Shown here: piece by piece, positions 23,152-32,464 of the stretch
Numbering within the stretch: the first letter of the stretch is position 1
Layout of the letters: each line of letters opens with the position of its first letter
Assembly: GCA_963734365.1 (NCBI GenBank)
Contig: CAVTGV010000007.1
Span: 248,001-312,000, forward strand
DNA: 64,000 nt
Direction: 5' to 3'
Source: JACVRW01 sp963734365
GTDB lineage: Bacteria; Actinomycetota; Thermoleophilia; Solirubrobacterales; Thermoleophilaceae
Program-made: the position numbers and the translations under genes
Notes under the pieces: generated by a model
Told to the model about the DNA's origin: nothing
The model's input: only the letters and a program-made list of their open reading frames with translations
Database searches by the model: none

Positions 23152-24193
23152 CCGTGCGCTGAGCCGGCCGCACGGGGCTCGGCCAGAGCCGCCAGGCCAC
23201 CTCGGCGAACGCGAGCCCGATGAGAATGCCGAGGGAGCTGTCGGCTAGGCGCTCGAGGCCGATCTTGTCGCCCTGGAAGTCGACAGCGCTCAGCATGAAC
23301 AGGACCGTGGGTGTGATCAGCGCAACGAGCCAGAAGTAGCCACGCTCGTCGAGCGCGAACAGGCCGAAGGCGGCCACTGCGGCGCCCGCGGCGAGCGCCC
23401 AGGGCTCGTGCGTGGCCAGGGTGATGGCGATTATCAATCCCGCGCCGGCGAAGGTGCCAACGGCGCGCTGCAGGCTGCGCACGCGCGTCGCCCGTTCTTC
23501 CGGCTGGAGAATCGCGAGAGTCGTGAGGGGCACCCAGTAGCCGTGCGCGAGATCGATCACGAGGTAGAAGAGCGTGCCCGCCGCCACCGCGAGTCCGAGC
23601 CGCGCCGCGTGGGCCCGGAGCGCCGAGTCGCGGCCGGTGACGGCCACACGCACCGCCCTCAGAGAGTCGCGCACCACACGCTCCGAGGGCTCAGGCCCCC
23701 TGCGGGCAGCGATCACCAGGACGAAGCTTGCGATCACTCCGAATGAGAACCAGAGCAGCCGCTCGCCGAACGGCTCCGGGCTCGCCGGGATGCCGGCCAG
23801 GACCACGAACACCGCCGCGTTCGCAAAGCCGATGATGGCACCCGCGCGTCCAGCGGCGCGGACGAAGGCCCACCCGCTCACCCACAGGAGGGTCGCGACG
23901 ACCACGGCCCAGTCGTGGTCTTGAACGACGTTGGCGAGCGCGAACGCCCCCACTTCGCTCGCGGCCGCGACCGAGCCCCACCACAGCCGTGAGCGCAGTC
24001 CCGCGCCGGGTATGCAGAGCGACGTGTTCAGCCCGCCGATCCCGGCAATCAGGCCGAGCACCGCCTCACCGGAGGCGATCCCGATCGCCAGCGGCCCGAC
24101 CGTGGCCACCGCGCCGGCGATCCCCGCTCGCCATTCGAGCCTGTGCTCGTCCGTGCGAAACGCCTCGCTCACGAGATCCCGGGCGGCGGACAT
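23132..24193 (-). CDS. FUSC-family (aromatic acid exporter-like) membrane protein
   Basis: 353 residues from the ATG at 24193 (MSAARDLVSEAF). About ten hydrophobic helices fall in two blocks separated by a charged cytoplasmic stretch (ARRGPEPSERVVRDSLRAVR). The second block opens with the family-typical HGYWVPLTTLAILQPEERATRVRSLQRAVGT pattern seen in FUSC/YccS proteins. These are thought to export aromatic or toxic acids; the substrate here is unknown. It is 38 bases downstream of the DUF488 gene on the same strand, so the two may be cotranscribed. Confidence 0.82.
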   Translation of the reverse strand: MSAARDLVSEAFRTDEHRLEWRAGIAGAVATVGPLAIGIASGEAVLGLIAGIGGLNTSLCIPGAGLRSRLWWGSVAAASEVGAFALANVVQDHDWAVVVATLLWVSGWAFVRAAGRAGAIIGFANAAVFVVLAGIPASPEPFGERLLWFSFGVIASFVLVIAARRGPEPSERVVRDSLRAVRVAVTGRDSALRAHAARLGLAVAAGTLFYLVIDLAHGYWVPLTTLAILQPEERATRVRSLQRAVGTFAGAGLIIAITLATHEPWALAAGAAVAAFGLFALDERGYFWLVALITPTVLFMLSAVDFQGDKIGLERLADSSLGILIGLAFAEVAWRLWPSPVRPAQRTVTNAGG

Positions 24194-24231
24194 CGCGTGC
24201 GATCTTCTCCGATCCGGCGGTCGGGCCAAGC

Positions 24232-24759
24232 TCACACGTCCAGCGCCTCCTGTATCGGCGGGTACACGATCCGCGTTCCGTCCACCACGGCGGCCTTGGT
24301 GAGCTGGTGCTCCTCGGTGCGCCCGCGCGTATCGATGTGGAACACCTCGCATCCACGGATCACCAGGGCGTCGGCCAGCAGGCGCCGGTGACAGCGCACC
24401 CAAGCGCGCTCGGCACACATGACCGCCGGCCTGCGTTCCGCCGCCAGCTCGAGGAGCCGCTCGAGCGCGCCCGAGAACTCCCCGCTCGCCATGTGATCGG
24501 CATAGCCGCGAAACCCGTCGTTCTCCCAGAAGCCGTTCGGCGAGTCCGGGGCCGCCGGGCGCCTGCCGCCCAGACCCGGCAGGTGAAGGTAATCGACCGG
24601 GAGCGCCCGCTCGATCTCTCCCGGGCTGGTCCAGGGGACGCGCCGCGAGCCGGGGTAGCGGCGCACGTCGACCACCATCTCCACGCCCTGATCGCCGAGC
24701 AACTGGGCGAATCGCTCGGGCTCGTGGGTGGAGTGCCCGATGGTGAAGACCTTCGCCAC
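24232..24759 (-). CDS. DUF488 family protein
   Basis: 175 residues from the GTG at 24759. The family signature is complete: VFTIGHSTHEPERFAQLL, VVDVRRYPGSRRVPW, YLHLPGLGGRR, and the cysteine-containing VMCAERAWVRCHRRLLADAL near residue 130. DUF488 proteins are uncharacterised; the conserved Cys/His cluster suggests a catalytic or metal role. The frame is open far upstream, but only from the GTG does the sequence match the family. Confidence 0.9.
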   Translation of the reverse strand: MAKVFTIGHSTHEPERFAQLLGDQGVEMVVDVRRYPGSRRVPWTSPGEIERALPVDYLHLPGLGGRRPAAPDSPNGFWENDGFRGYADHMASGEFSGALERLLELAAERRPAVMCAERAWVRCHRRLLADALVIRGCEVFHIDTRGRTEEHQLTKAAVVDGTRIVYPPIQEALDV

Positions 24760-24849
24760 CCGGGCGAATCTAGTCGCCCAGCTCGCGGCGCTGCGAGAGT
24801 TGGGGCTCTGGATGAGCTGAGGACATCCGATGGCCGGAAGTTCCGCGCC

Positions 24850-25893
24850 GTGCCGATCGACCAACCGGTGGGCGTCGCGATTCCGGACGAGTTCGCGCCG
24901 CGGAAGCTCGCCCGGCGCACTGCCCAGATCGTGGCCGCGCTCGCGGTGGTCGGTCTCGTGTTGCTGCTGGCCCCCGGGCTGGGGAAGGTCCGGGACCTGT
25001 TGACCGAGGCGCGGCCGGAGTGGCTGGCGCTGGCCGTGGCATTCGAGGCCATGTCGTGTGTGTCCTACGTGTTGATGTTCCGGCCCATCTTCTGCAACAG
25101 CATGCCGTGGCGCACCAGCTGGGAGATCGGCCTGTCGGAGCTCGCCGCCGGCTCGATCGTGCCGGCGAGCGGCGCGGGTGGGCTGGCCCTCGGCGCCTGG
25201 ATCCTGCATGAGGGCGGCATGCCGGCGCAGCGAATCGCCAACCGCTCGGTGGCCTTCTTTCTCATCAAGAGCTCGGTGAACTTCATCGCCGTGGCGGTGC
25301 TCGGCACGGCCATGGCGGTGGGCCTGCTCGGGCCCGACCTCTCGCCTTGGCTGACCGCCGTGCCGGCGGCGGGCGCCGCGCTCGTGATCGCCGTGGTGCT
25401 CGTGGTGCCGCGGCTCGGCGTGGGCGCACCCGTATCGGCCGACGCAGGACGGACACGCAGGGCACTGGGGGCGGTGCGCAAGGCGCTGGTGGGCGGGACG
25501 GGTGAGGCGGTGCAGATAGTGCGTTCGCGCAATCTGCTCGTGATCGCCGGCTCGATCGGCTACTGGGCGTGGGACAACGCGGTTCTCTGGGCCACGTTCC
25601 AGGCCTTCGACTACTCGCCTCCGATCACGGTGATCCTGATGGGCTACCTGATCGGGCAGCTGGGCGGCCTGTTGCCCCTGCCCGGCGGCCTCGGAGGGAT
25701 CGACGGCGGCTTGATCGGAACGCTGATCGTGTACGGCACCCCGGTGGCGACCACCACCGCCGCGGTGCTCGTCTACCGCGTGATCCTCTTCTGGCTGCCC
25801 CTGCTCCTGGGCGCGGTGGCGTTCATCTCGCTGCGGCGGGCGCTCAACAGACCCGATCGGCCCGAGCTGTGCGTGGTGCCCGCCGCGACTTGA
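24850..25893 (+). CDS. Lysylphosphatidylglycerol-synthase-type flippase domain protein (UPF0104)
   Basis: 347 residues, about eight transmembrane helices. Family features include ELAAGSIVPASGAGGLALGAWIL after the third helix, RIANRSVAFFLIKSSVNF, and the C-terminal GQLGGLLPLPGGLGGIDGGLIG followed by ATTTAAVLVYRVILFWLPL. This is the MprF N-terminal flippase domain without the lysyl-transferase part, so lipid movement rather than aminoacylation is expected. Start GTG at 24850 (a GTG at 24868 is also possible). Divergent from DUF488. Confidence 0.85.
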   Translation: MPIDQPVGVAIPDEFAPRKLARRTAQIVAALAVVGLVLLLAPGLGKVRDLLTEARPEWLALAVAFEAMSCVSYVLMFRPIFCNSMPWRTSWEIGLSELAAGSIVPASGAGGLALGAWILHEGGMPAQRIANRSVAFFLIKSSVNFIAVAVLGTAMAVGLLGPDLSPWLTAVPAAGAALVIAVVLVVPRLGVGAPVSADAGRTRRALGAVRKALVGGTGEAVQIVRSRNLLVIAGSIGYWAWDNAVLWATFQAFDYSPPITVILMGYLIGQLGGLLPLPGGLGGIDGGLIGTLIVYGTPVATTTAAVLVYRVILFWLPLLLGAVAFISLRRALNRPDRPELCVVPAAT

Positions 25894-25976
25894 TGCCCGC
25901 GTCGCTAGCGCCGACCACAACTCGGACTTCGGCGATCCAGCCGGGAGCAGCCGGACGCGCGAAGTAGACTCGCGCC

Positions 25977-26852
25977 GTGGACATCGTGCTCGCCCTCGTC
26001 GCGGCGTTCTTCTTCGCGCTCGGGCTCGTGCTGCAGGAGAAGGCGGCGTCACAGAAGTCCGGGGACGACGTGGGCGCGGGGTTCCTCGTTCGCCTCGTGC
26101 AGGAGCCGGTGTGGCTGCTCGGCTTCGCCGCCCAGGGGCTCGGCTTCGCCGCCCAGGCCGTGGCGCTCGCCATCGGGCGCATGGTCATCGTGCAGCCGCT
26201 GCTCGTGGCCACCATCGTGTTCGCGCTTCCCATCGCGCGCGTGGTCACGAAGCGTCGCATCCGCAGGATCGAGTGGGTGGGAGCACTCGTGGTCACCGGC
26301 GGACTGGCCGCCCTTCTGATCGTGAGCAAGACCAGTGAGGGCAGCGACGATGCCTCGATCGGCGTCTGGCTGGCGGTCGGCGGTGCCTGCGTGGGTATCG
26401 CCCTCGTCCTCTACCTCCTCGCCCGCGGGCGCAGCCCGGCGTTGCGCGCCGGTTTGCTGGGCACGGCGGCCGGCATCCTCTTCGGTTTCGCCGCCGCTCT
26501 GACCAAGGCCACCATGTCCCGTTTCGACGAGGGCATCCTGGAGGTGGTGTGGGACTGGCACCTCTACGCGCTGATCGCCGTGAGCGTGGCCGCCTTCTGG
26601 CTCCAGCAGGCGGCGCTTCAGACCGGTGCGCTGTCGGCAGCCGTGGCCTCGAACATGGCCTTCGACCCGCTGTCGAGCATCCCGCTGGGCATCATCATCT
26701 TCGACGAGCAACTGCACGAGTCGACGCTCGGCATCACCGTCTCGATCCTGGCCCTGGGAGTCACGCTCTTCGGGCTCGTGCTGCTTGCGCGGGCGAAGGG
26801 AGCCGGACCTCCAGTGGCAGCGCGCCTGCAGCCCGCCCCGGCCGCGGGATGA
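25977..26852 (+). CDS. DMT-superfamily transporter (EamA/NIPA-like)
   Basis: 291 residues with nine to ten transmembrane helices. The N-terminal LVAAFFFALGLVLQEKAA and IGRMVIVQPLLVATIVFALPIARVV, and the C-terminal ASNMAFDPLSSIPLGIIIFDEQLHES, match the two-repeat drug/metabolite transporter fold and especially the DMT group related to NIPA magnesium transporters. Start GTG at 25977, 83 bases behind the flippase-like gene in the same direction. Substrate unknown. Confidence 0.85.
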   Translation: MDIVLALVAAFFFALGLVLQEKAASQKSGDDVGAGFLVRLVQEPVWLLGFAAQGLGFAAQAVALAIGRMVIVQPLLVATIVFALPIARVVTKRRIRRIEWVGALVVTGGLAALLIVSKTSEGSDDASIGVWLAVGGACVGIALVLYLLARGRSPALRAGLLGTAAGILFGFAAALTKATMSRFDEGILEVVWDWHLYALIAVSVAAFWLQQAALQTGALSAAVASNMAFDPLSSIPLGIIIFDEQLHESTLGITVSILALGVTLFGLVLLARAKGAGPPVAARLQPAPAAG

Positions 26853-26862
26853 GCCTCCCGGC

Positions 26863-28743
26863 CTATCCGGCGTCCGGGTCTGCCAGCTCGCGGCGAACGG
26901 CTTCCTCGCGCTTGCGCACTGCTTCGATCGCCGCCCGGTAGCGGCCGCGGTGATTCTTCGCGGCTGCCGCGGCGAGCTCTCCATACGCATCTGCGGTCGC
27001 GCTCAGGGAGCCGGCGAGCTCCTCGTAGGGAGCGGTCCCATCCGTGGCGAGGATGGCCTCGACCCGTCGCGCCGAGCGGACGTATGCTCGCTGGAGCGCA
27101 CGCCCCACCTCGGCCTGGCCGCCGGCGAGCTTGGCGCGGGCAAGGCGCCGGCGGCCCACGCGGCGGTCCCGGCTGAGGCTGGTCATCGCCGAAACCAGCT
27201 GCTCGTCACGCGAGTCGATCTCCGACACCGGAAGTGGACGCCCCGCGCGCAGCGCGATCGTCGCCGCCATGCGCTCACACTCGGGAAGTCGTGTGGGGGC
27301 CTGCTGCGGCTGGGCCTGGCAGAGGATCAGCAGAGGGCCTCCCGTGGTCGGCGCGATATAGGCCGTGGCCACGAGATCTGCGCCGAGTGCCAGCTTCCCG
27401 TAGCGCCAGGCCTGCAGCCGGCCGAGCTGGATCTCGGTTCGGGCGCTCCCAGGTGCCATCTCGCCACGGAAGCGCCGGTCCAGGGTGACCGTGTCGGATA
27501 CGCGGCCCACCACCAGGCCCGCACCCTGCTCCCCGAGCGGCGCTGCGGCGACCGCCGCCGAGAGGCCGCCGGCCTGATCACTGGGCACCTCGGTGCTCTC
27601 CCATCCGGCGGGAAGCTGGACCGTCAGGGCGCGGCTCCCGATCTGGGATGCCTGGGCCTGCTCGCCGCCGCTTCGTCCCAGCAGAAGGCCGGCCAGGGCG
27701 CAGGCGAGCAACGCCGCCATCGTGGCGAGCACGGCCGGGCGGGGGAGGGGCGGCGACTTGGGCAGCGTGGGCAGGCCGAGTCGCGACACGTCGACCTGCG
27801 GCCGCTTGATCTGCGGCACCTTGACCCGCGGCACCTTGACCTGGGGCACCTTGACCTGGGGCACCTTGAGCTTCGGCACCTTGACGTCGGGAAGCCGGAC
27901 GTCGGGCAACTTGACGCGCGGCCGCTTGACCTCGGGCCGCGGCAGCTTGACCTCGGCTCTCGGAGCGGCCGCCGGCTTCGGGTCGCTCTTGGGCCGCGGC
28001 GTCCGCTCCGGACGGCGTCGCGGCGCGGCCTTCGGCGCCGCGGGAGCGATGGGTCTGTGGGGACTCGGGCGGGCATCCGCGCTCGACGCAATCTCCAGAC
28101 GGGACGCCGCGAACGCCGCGAGCGTCAGGTCGCGAACGTCCGCGTAGCGGTCCGCCGGGTCGGCCGCCATCGCGCGCTCGATGACCGTCGCAAGGCGGCG
28201 GGGCACCTCTACCGGAGCGCCGGAGGCGCGCCGGCCCGGGCTTGCTCCCGGTGGCCGGCCTGTGAGCGTCGTATAGAGAATCGCGCCGAGCGAGTAGACG
28301 CTGCTGCACACGTCGACGCGGCCTCCGTCGAGCTCCTCGGGTGAGCGATACGCCAGATTGCGCCGGGCCTCCGACGACCGGCGGGGGGCGAGCTCGAACG
28401 GAATTCCGGGATCGGCGAGGATCGCGCCGCGGCTCGGGTGGAGGTAGATGTTCCGCGGTGTCAGCTCGCGCGCGACCAGCCCGTGACGTGAGAGGGCGTT
28501 CACCGCCGAGGCGACGTCGTGCAAGACCCTCACCGCGTCTCGCGTCGAGAGCTTCCTCCGAGCGAGCACCCGAGCGAGCGTCGGGGCGGAGCAGCTCTCG
28601 AGCCTCACCGATACGCGGCCGCTCCTCTCGTCACGCGCGAGCCGCGCGCCGAGGAGGTTCCGGTGCTCGATCCTGGAACGCGTGGCAGCCGCTCGTGCAA
28701 GCTCGCGGCGGTCTGTGCCCGGATGCGCGTTCACGACGGTCAT
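26863..28743 (-). CDS. Degenerate serine/threonine kinase with pentapeptide repeats and exported domain
   Basis: 626 residues. It begins near the alphaC region, without a glycine-rich loop or the usual VAIK lysine. The catalytic loop reads ARE (91-93) where HRD is expected, though N98 is kept. DFG is DPG (111-113), while the SPE motif (134-136) and the SVYSLGAILYTTLTGRPP helix remain. It is therefore probably a pseudokinase. Residues 263-320 form a Lys/Val/Pro repeat (units such as VKVPQ), followed by a transmembrane helix (337-356) and an external domain of about 265 residues (LTVQLPAGWES...). It is 3 bases downstream of the proline-rich gene in the same direction. Confidence 0.82.
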   Translation of the reverse strand: MTVVNAHPGTDRRELARAAATRSRIEHRNLLGARLARDERSGRVSVRLESCSAPTLARVLARRKLSTRDAVRVLHDVASAVNALSRHGLVARELTPRNIYLHPSRGAILADPGIPFELAPRRSSEARRNLAYRSPEELDGGRVDVCSSVYSLGAILYTTLTGRPPGASPGRRASGAPVEVPRRLATVIERAMAADPADRYADVRDLTLAAFAASRLEIASSADARPSPHRPIAPAAPKAAPRRRPERTPRPKSDPKPAAAPRAEVKLPRPEVKRPRVKLPDVRLPDVKVPKLKVPQVKVPQVKVPRVKVPQIKRPQVDVSRLGLPTLPKSPPLPRPAVLATMAALLACALAGLLLGRSGGEQAQASQIGSRALTVQLPAGWESTEVPSDQAGGLSAAVAAAPLGEQGAGLVVGRVSDTVTLDRRFRGEMAPGSARTEIQLGRLQAWRYGKLALGADLVATAYIAPTTGGPLLILCQAQPQQAPTRLPECERMAATIALRAGRPLPVSEIDSRDEQLVSAMTSLSRDRRVGRRRLARAKLAGGQAEVGRALQRAYVRSARRVEAILATDGTAPYEELAGSLSATADAYGELAAAAAKNHRGRYRAAIEAVRKREEAVRRELADPDAG

Positions 28744-28746
28744 CGG

Positions 28747-29196
28747 CTAGCCGGAGTCATCGAGGTAGACGGGGGGTGGGTCCGGCGCCGGCTCGGGGGG
28801 AGCGGGCTGCGGAGCGCTCACAGGCGGGCTCGGCACCACGGGGGGCGGCGCAACCGGCGCGGGCGCGACCGGTACCGGCGCGGGCTGGAACTCGGGCTCC
28901 GGCTCGACCGGCTCGAGCGGCTCGGGCGCCGGCGCCGGGGTCACAGGCGCCGGCGCGGGCCCGCGCTGGACCCTTCGGGGCCGGGCCTTGCGTTCGATCG
29001 CCGGGAGCTTGCTGGCCTCACCGAGACCCGGCAGCGAGGCGGGCGCGACTGTGCCGAGCACGCGCGCGGGTTTCGGCAATGACTCGACGCCCTCCGCCTT
29101 GCTGTCAGGGCGAGACAGTGCGAACGAGCCGAGCAGGGTGGCGAGGCACGCGCCTGCCACAACCAGGACGCGTGTGCTGATCAGTCCGCCGGGCAC
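28747..29196 (-). CDS. Exported proline-rich protein
   Basis: About 149 residues from the GTG at 29196, which overlaps the end of the PKD-domain gene by 16 bases. A hydrophobic N-terminal signal or anchor (VLVVAGACLATLLGSFAL) is followed by about 110 residues rich in Pro, Ala and Glu (PAPEPLEPVEPE...). No folded domain is visible; a wall-spanning linker is the likeliest role. Its place between the PKD gene and the membrane pseudokinase suggests one surface-related operon. The start is uncertain because the frame stays open to 29247. Confidence 0.6.
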   Translation of the reverse strand: MPGGLISTRVLVVAGACLATLLGSFALSRPDSKAEGVESLPKPARVLGTVAPASLPGLGEASKLPAIERKARPRRVQRGPAPAPVTPAPAPEPLEPVEPEPEFQPAPVPVAPAPVAPPPVVPSPPVSAPQPAPPEPAPDPPPVYLDDSG

Positions 29197-30494
29197 GTCA
29201 CGGCACGAGTGGTGTTCGGAGTCACGCAGCCGTCCATGCGCCTCCACCGCTTGCGCTGCGATTGGATCCTGAAGCGGGTGTACTTGCCGAGCCGGCCGCT
29301 GCGCCGGACGAACACCTCGATCACGGACCCGGCCGGGAAGAAGCGCTGGAAGCGAGGGAGCCGCACGGGCTTGGGCTTCTTAATCGCGACAGATCTTTTT
29401 GCCTTCTTGACCGGGCACTTCTTGCCGCGGCACCGGACCAGGACGCGCGACCCCGCAGGGGCCCGTACGCCAAGGATCTCGATGCGCGCGCCGGTCATCG
29501 TGCGCCAGCCGGCCAGGCGGACGACCGGGAAGGGCGACAGCATTCGGAGGAAGGGCTTGTCGGTGATCGTGGCCGGTGTGGGCGAGTTCGGCTGGACGTT
29601 GCCCGCGGGGGAGATCGGCGCCAGCCACTTGGAGTCCTTGACGTCGACGATCGTCGATGCCGTGTCCGTCACTCCGTCGCCATCCGTGACCCGCAGGGCG
29701 ACCGCGTGACGGCCGGGGGTGGTGAACATCATGGCGGGCACCCGCGGTCCGGACGCGTCGTCGAAGGCGCCGTCGGCGTCGAGGTCCCAAGCCCAGGCGG
29801 ACAGGGGCCCGTCCGGGTCAGTCGAGTAGGAGGACAGCACGACCTTCTGGCCGACCGCGGGGGTGTCCGGGAAGACATCGAAGGCTGCGGTCGGTCGGGC
29901 GTGGATGCGGAAGGGCGTCGTTGCGTCGTTGCTGAGATTTCGGCTGTCGGTCACTCTCAGGGTCACTGAGCGTGGGCCCCTGGTGGAGAAGCGCCGAGTG
30001 ATGGGCCCGGGGGGTCCCGAGACCGGAATGGTCTGGTTGCCGATCGATCCAGACAGCGCTCGTGATGGTGGCCCCTGTGTCAGGCGTGACGTGTGGTGTG
30101 AAGGTCACCCCTTGATCGATGAGGGCCGCAGTCGGCGCGACGGTGACCGACACCGTTGGAGGTAGGGCCGAGCGTTGACCGTGATGACGCTGCGACGCCG
30201 AGTCCGGACCGAGCAGGTCGTTCACGGCAAGCGTGACCGTGTACGTGCCCGGCTGGCTGAAGGTGTGCGTGACCACGGGGTCTGTGGCGGAGGCGCCGTC
30301 GCCAAAGCTCCAGTTGAAGGTCGGCCCGAGAGGGGATCCACGATGGAGGTCGATGTGAACGTGACCTCCGTTCCCACCTGCACGGGGCTGCTCGGATCGA
30401 CGTCGAAGCTCGCGGTGGCCGCGCCCGCCGGGGCGGCTGACAGCAGCGCGATCGTTGCGATAACGAGGGCGGTGCTGAGCGAGAACCGGATCAC
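29181..30494 (-). pseudogene. PKD-domain exported protein, disrupted by about four frameshifts
   Basis: Reads from a clear signal peptide at 30494 (MIRFSLSTALVIATIALL, ending ...APAGA) through two PKD-type beta domains (NWSFGDG...HTFSQPGTYTVTLAVND and WDLDADG...TTPGRHAVALRVTDGDG) to a C-terminal domain with CRGKKCPVKK and an Arg-rich end. The frame changes near 30345, near 30195, near 30165 (the last two largely cancel) and near 30042. From 29966 to the stop at 29181 the frame is open. Coding character persists across every break, so this is either sequencing/assembly error or very recent decay. Intact, it would encode about 437 residues, a polysaccharide- or protein-binding surface protein. 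Confidence 0.7.
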
Positions 30495-30599
30495 TGTAGG
30501 AGAAACGGACCAGCGGGCCTCGCACTTTTGCCGCCATCGAACATTTGTCCACCCGGCCGCCGCCGGGCGCCGCGAACGGCGCCCGGCGTGCCGGTGGTC

Positions 30600-32320
30600 T
30601 TAGCGGGCGAGCCGCTTGTGGCCCTCGAAGCGGTACTGCGCGTTACGGCCGCGCTTCTCGGCCGCCTTCGTGGCCGTGGCGCGGGCGATGCTCGCGGTCC
30701 TCGCGCCGGTGCCGAACGGGTCGTTCACCGAGCTGAAGTACCACGTCGCGTACGTCGCACCGGCGCCCAGCTCGATCATGCTGCGGCGCGAGCCACCGCG
30801 CATCTTCTGCGCGGCAACTGCCTTGTCGGCGTCGGTGGCATTCTGGATGTCGACGGCCAGCCCCTCGGCTTCGAGCGGCGGAACGCCGGTCAGCACCGTG
30901 GTGATGTCGTCGCACGCCTGGTGGTAGCAGGGGTCGTACCAGGAGCCGGCGTCGCCGCCGAAGATCCGCTCCTCATTCGCGGTCTTGACTCCCTCGGCCC
31001 CGGCGAACACGCCGCCGGCGGGAATGTCCCGATCGGTGAAGCCGACGTAGTCCGAGCGCCCGTCGAACGGGATGCCCACCACGGGCTGGCGCTTCGACGC
31101 GAACCACTCGCGGAAGACCTCCTCGACCGTGCCCGAGCCCTCCGGACCGGCGGGGTTGTCTGCCTCGGAGCCGTCACCGTCGTACACGAGACGGGCGAAG
31201 TTCGGCGACGACAACATGTCGTAGTCGAGCATCACGTCGATCTTGTCCACTTCCTCCTGCGGGAGGTTCTCGGCGTAGTAGCTCGAGCCGACGAGGCCCT
31301 CCTCCTCGGCGCCCCACCAGCCGAAGCGGATCTTCTGCTTCAGCGGATGACCGGGACGCGCAAGGCGCTGGGCCATCGTGAGGAGCAGCGCCGTGCCGCT
31401 CCCGTCGTCGTTGATTCCCGGCCCCTCCGGGACCGAGTCGAGGTGTGCGCCGACCACGACGACGTTGTCCGGATCGCCCTTGTCGGTCTCGGCGATCACC
31501 TGGTTGAAGAAGCGGTCGGTGAACTGTGCCGAACGTGCTGAGGTCGACCGTCACCGGGCCCGCCTGCGCTGGCGGCGTTGTACAGCTCCGTGCCGACCGC
31601 GGTGCTCGCCATTACCGTCGGAACGCCGAGGTCACCGCCGAGGTCGAAGAACTCGGGGTTCTGGCGGTCCGGGGTGTTGCCTTCGTTGAAGATGATCACG
31701 CCCACGGCGCCGGCTTCGACGGCGTTGTCGATCTTCTGTACGAACGCGCAGGTGCCGCGCTGGATCAGCGCCACGGCACCGGCAGGGTCGTTAGCGCCCG
31801 TGTAGTCCCCGGCGGCGCAGCCGCTGTCCGTGCCGCCCGGGCTCGGGATCACGATCCCGCCGACCGGCACGACGCGGCACGTTGTCGAGCGTCGCGGTCG
31901 GGCGAGCCGCCGAACGTGATGAAGTCGGAGTCGGGCGTGCCGCTCTGCTCCGCGGTGCCCGGCGTATAGGTCTTCGCCGTCGGCGTGACCTGGTTGAGGA
32001 CGGGCGGTGCGGTCTCCTCCCAGAACGGATAGTTGAACGGCGTGATCTGCGGGTCGTAGCCGGCGTTTCTCGAGCACCCGCACGACGTAGTTGAGCGAGC
32101 CGGTGTAGCCCGGGCCGAACACGTCGCGCGTGCCGCCGTTGGCGGTCGCGATCTGCTGTAGACGCTGCTGGTGGTGCTCGACACGGTCTACCGAGACCTC
32201 TTTGACGAACGCCTTGGCTCGAGGATCGTCGGGGCTACCGTCGCGCTGTGCGCTTGCGGCACCGGCGGGCACGAGGACTGCGATGGCCGCTAGCGCGACC
32301 AGGGGGGTGAGTCTCCTCAC
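30600..32320 (-). pseudogene. M28-family metallopeptidase with PA domain, disrupted by about five frameshifts
   Basis: Starts at the GTG at 32320 with a signal peptide (LTPLVALAAIAVLVPAGAASA) and a ribosome site GGGAG. A protease-associated domain (ALIQRGTCAFVQKIDNAVEAGAVG) is followed by the M28 aminopeptidase core. Metal ligands are seen in VVVVGAHLDSV, PGINDDGSGTA, WWGAEEEGLVGS, LDYDMLSSPN and YHQACDDI. The frame changes near 32067 (an extra A in AAA), twice around 31875-31910, near 31561 and near 31528. Between breaks the sequence is family-typical. About 573 residues if repaired. Secreted aminopeptidase activity is predicted only if the frameshifts are artefacts. Confidence 0.75.
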
Positions 32321-32464
32321 TGTATGTCTCCCTTCTTCCTCAGGGATGGAAGGCCCAGCGGCCTTCGGTTGTGGCCCGCACGTGGGTGCCGGCTCATCTA
32401 AGTGACCGTGAGGTACCCGTGAGGCCGTGACTCTAAGCGTCACGACCTTCCTCGGCGACGGCGG

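Noticed and set aside
27784..27957. 15-bp-unit tandem DNA repeat suspected as CRISPR
   Set aside because: It is in-frame coding for Lys-Val-Pro pentapeptides of the pseudokinase; no unique spacers.
29181..32320. Several separate small genes instead of two broken ones
   Set aside because: The pieces match consecutive parts of single known families (signal peptide, PKD, C-terminal domain; signal peptide, PA domain, M28 core), so they are fragments of two genes.
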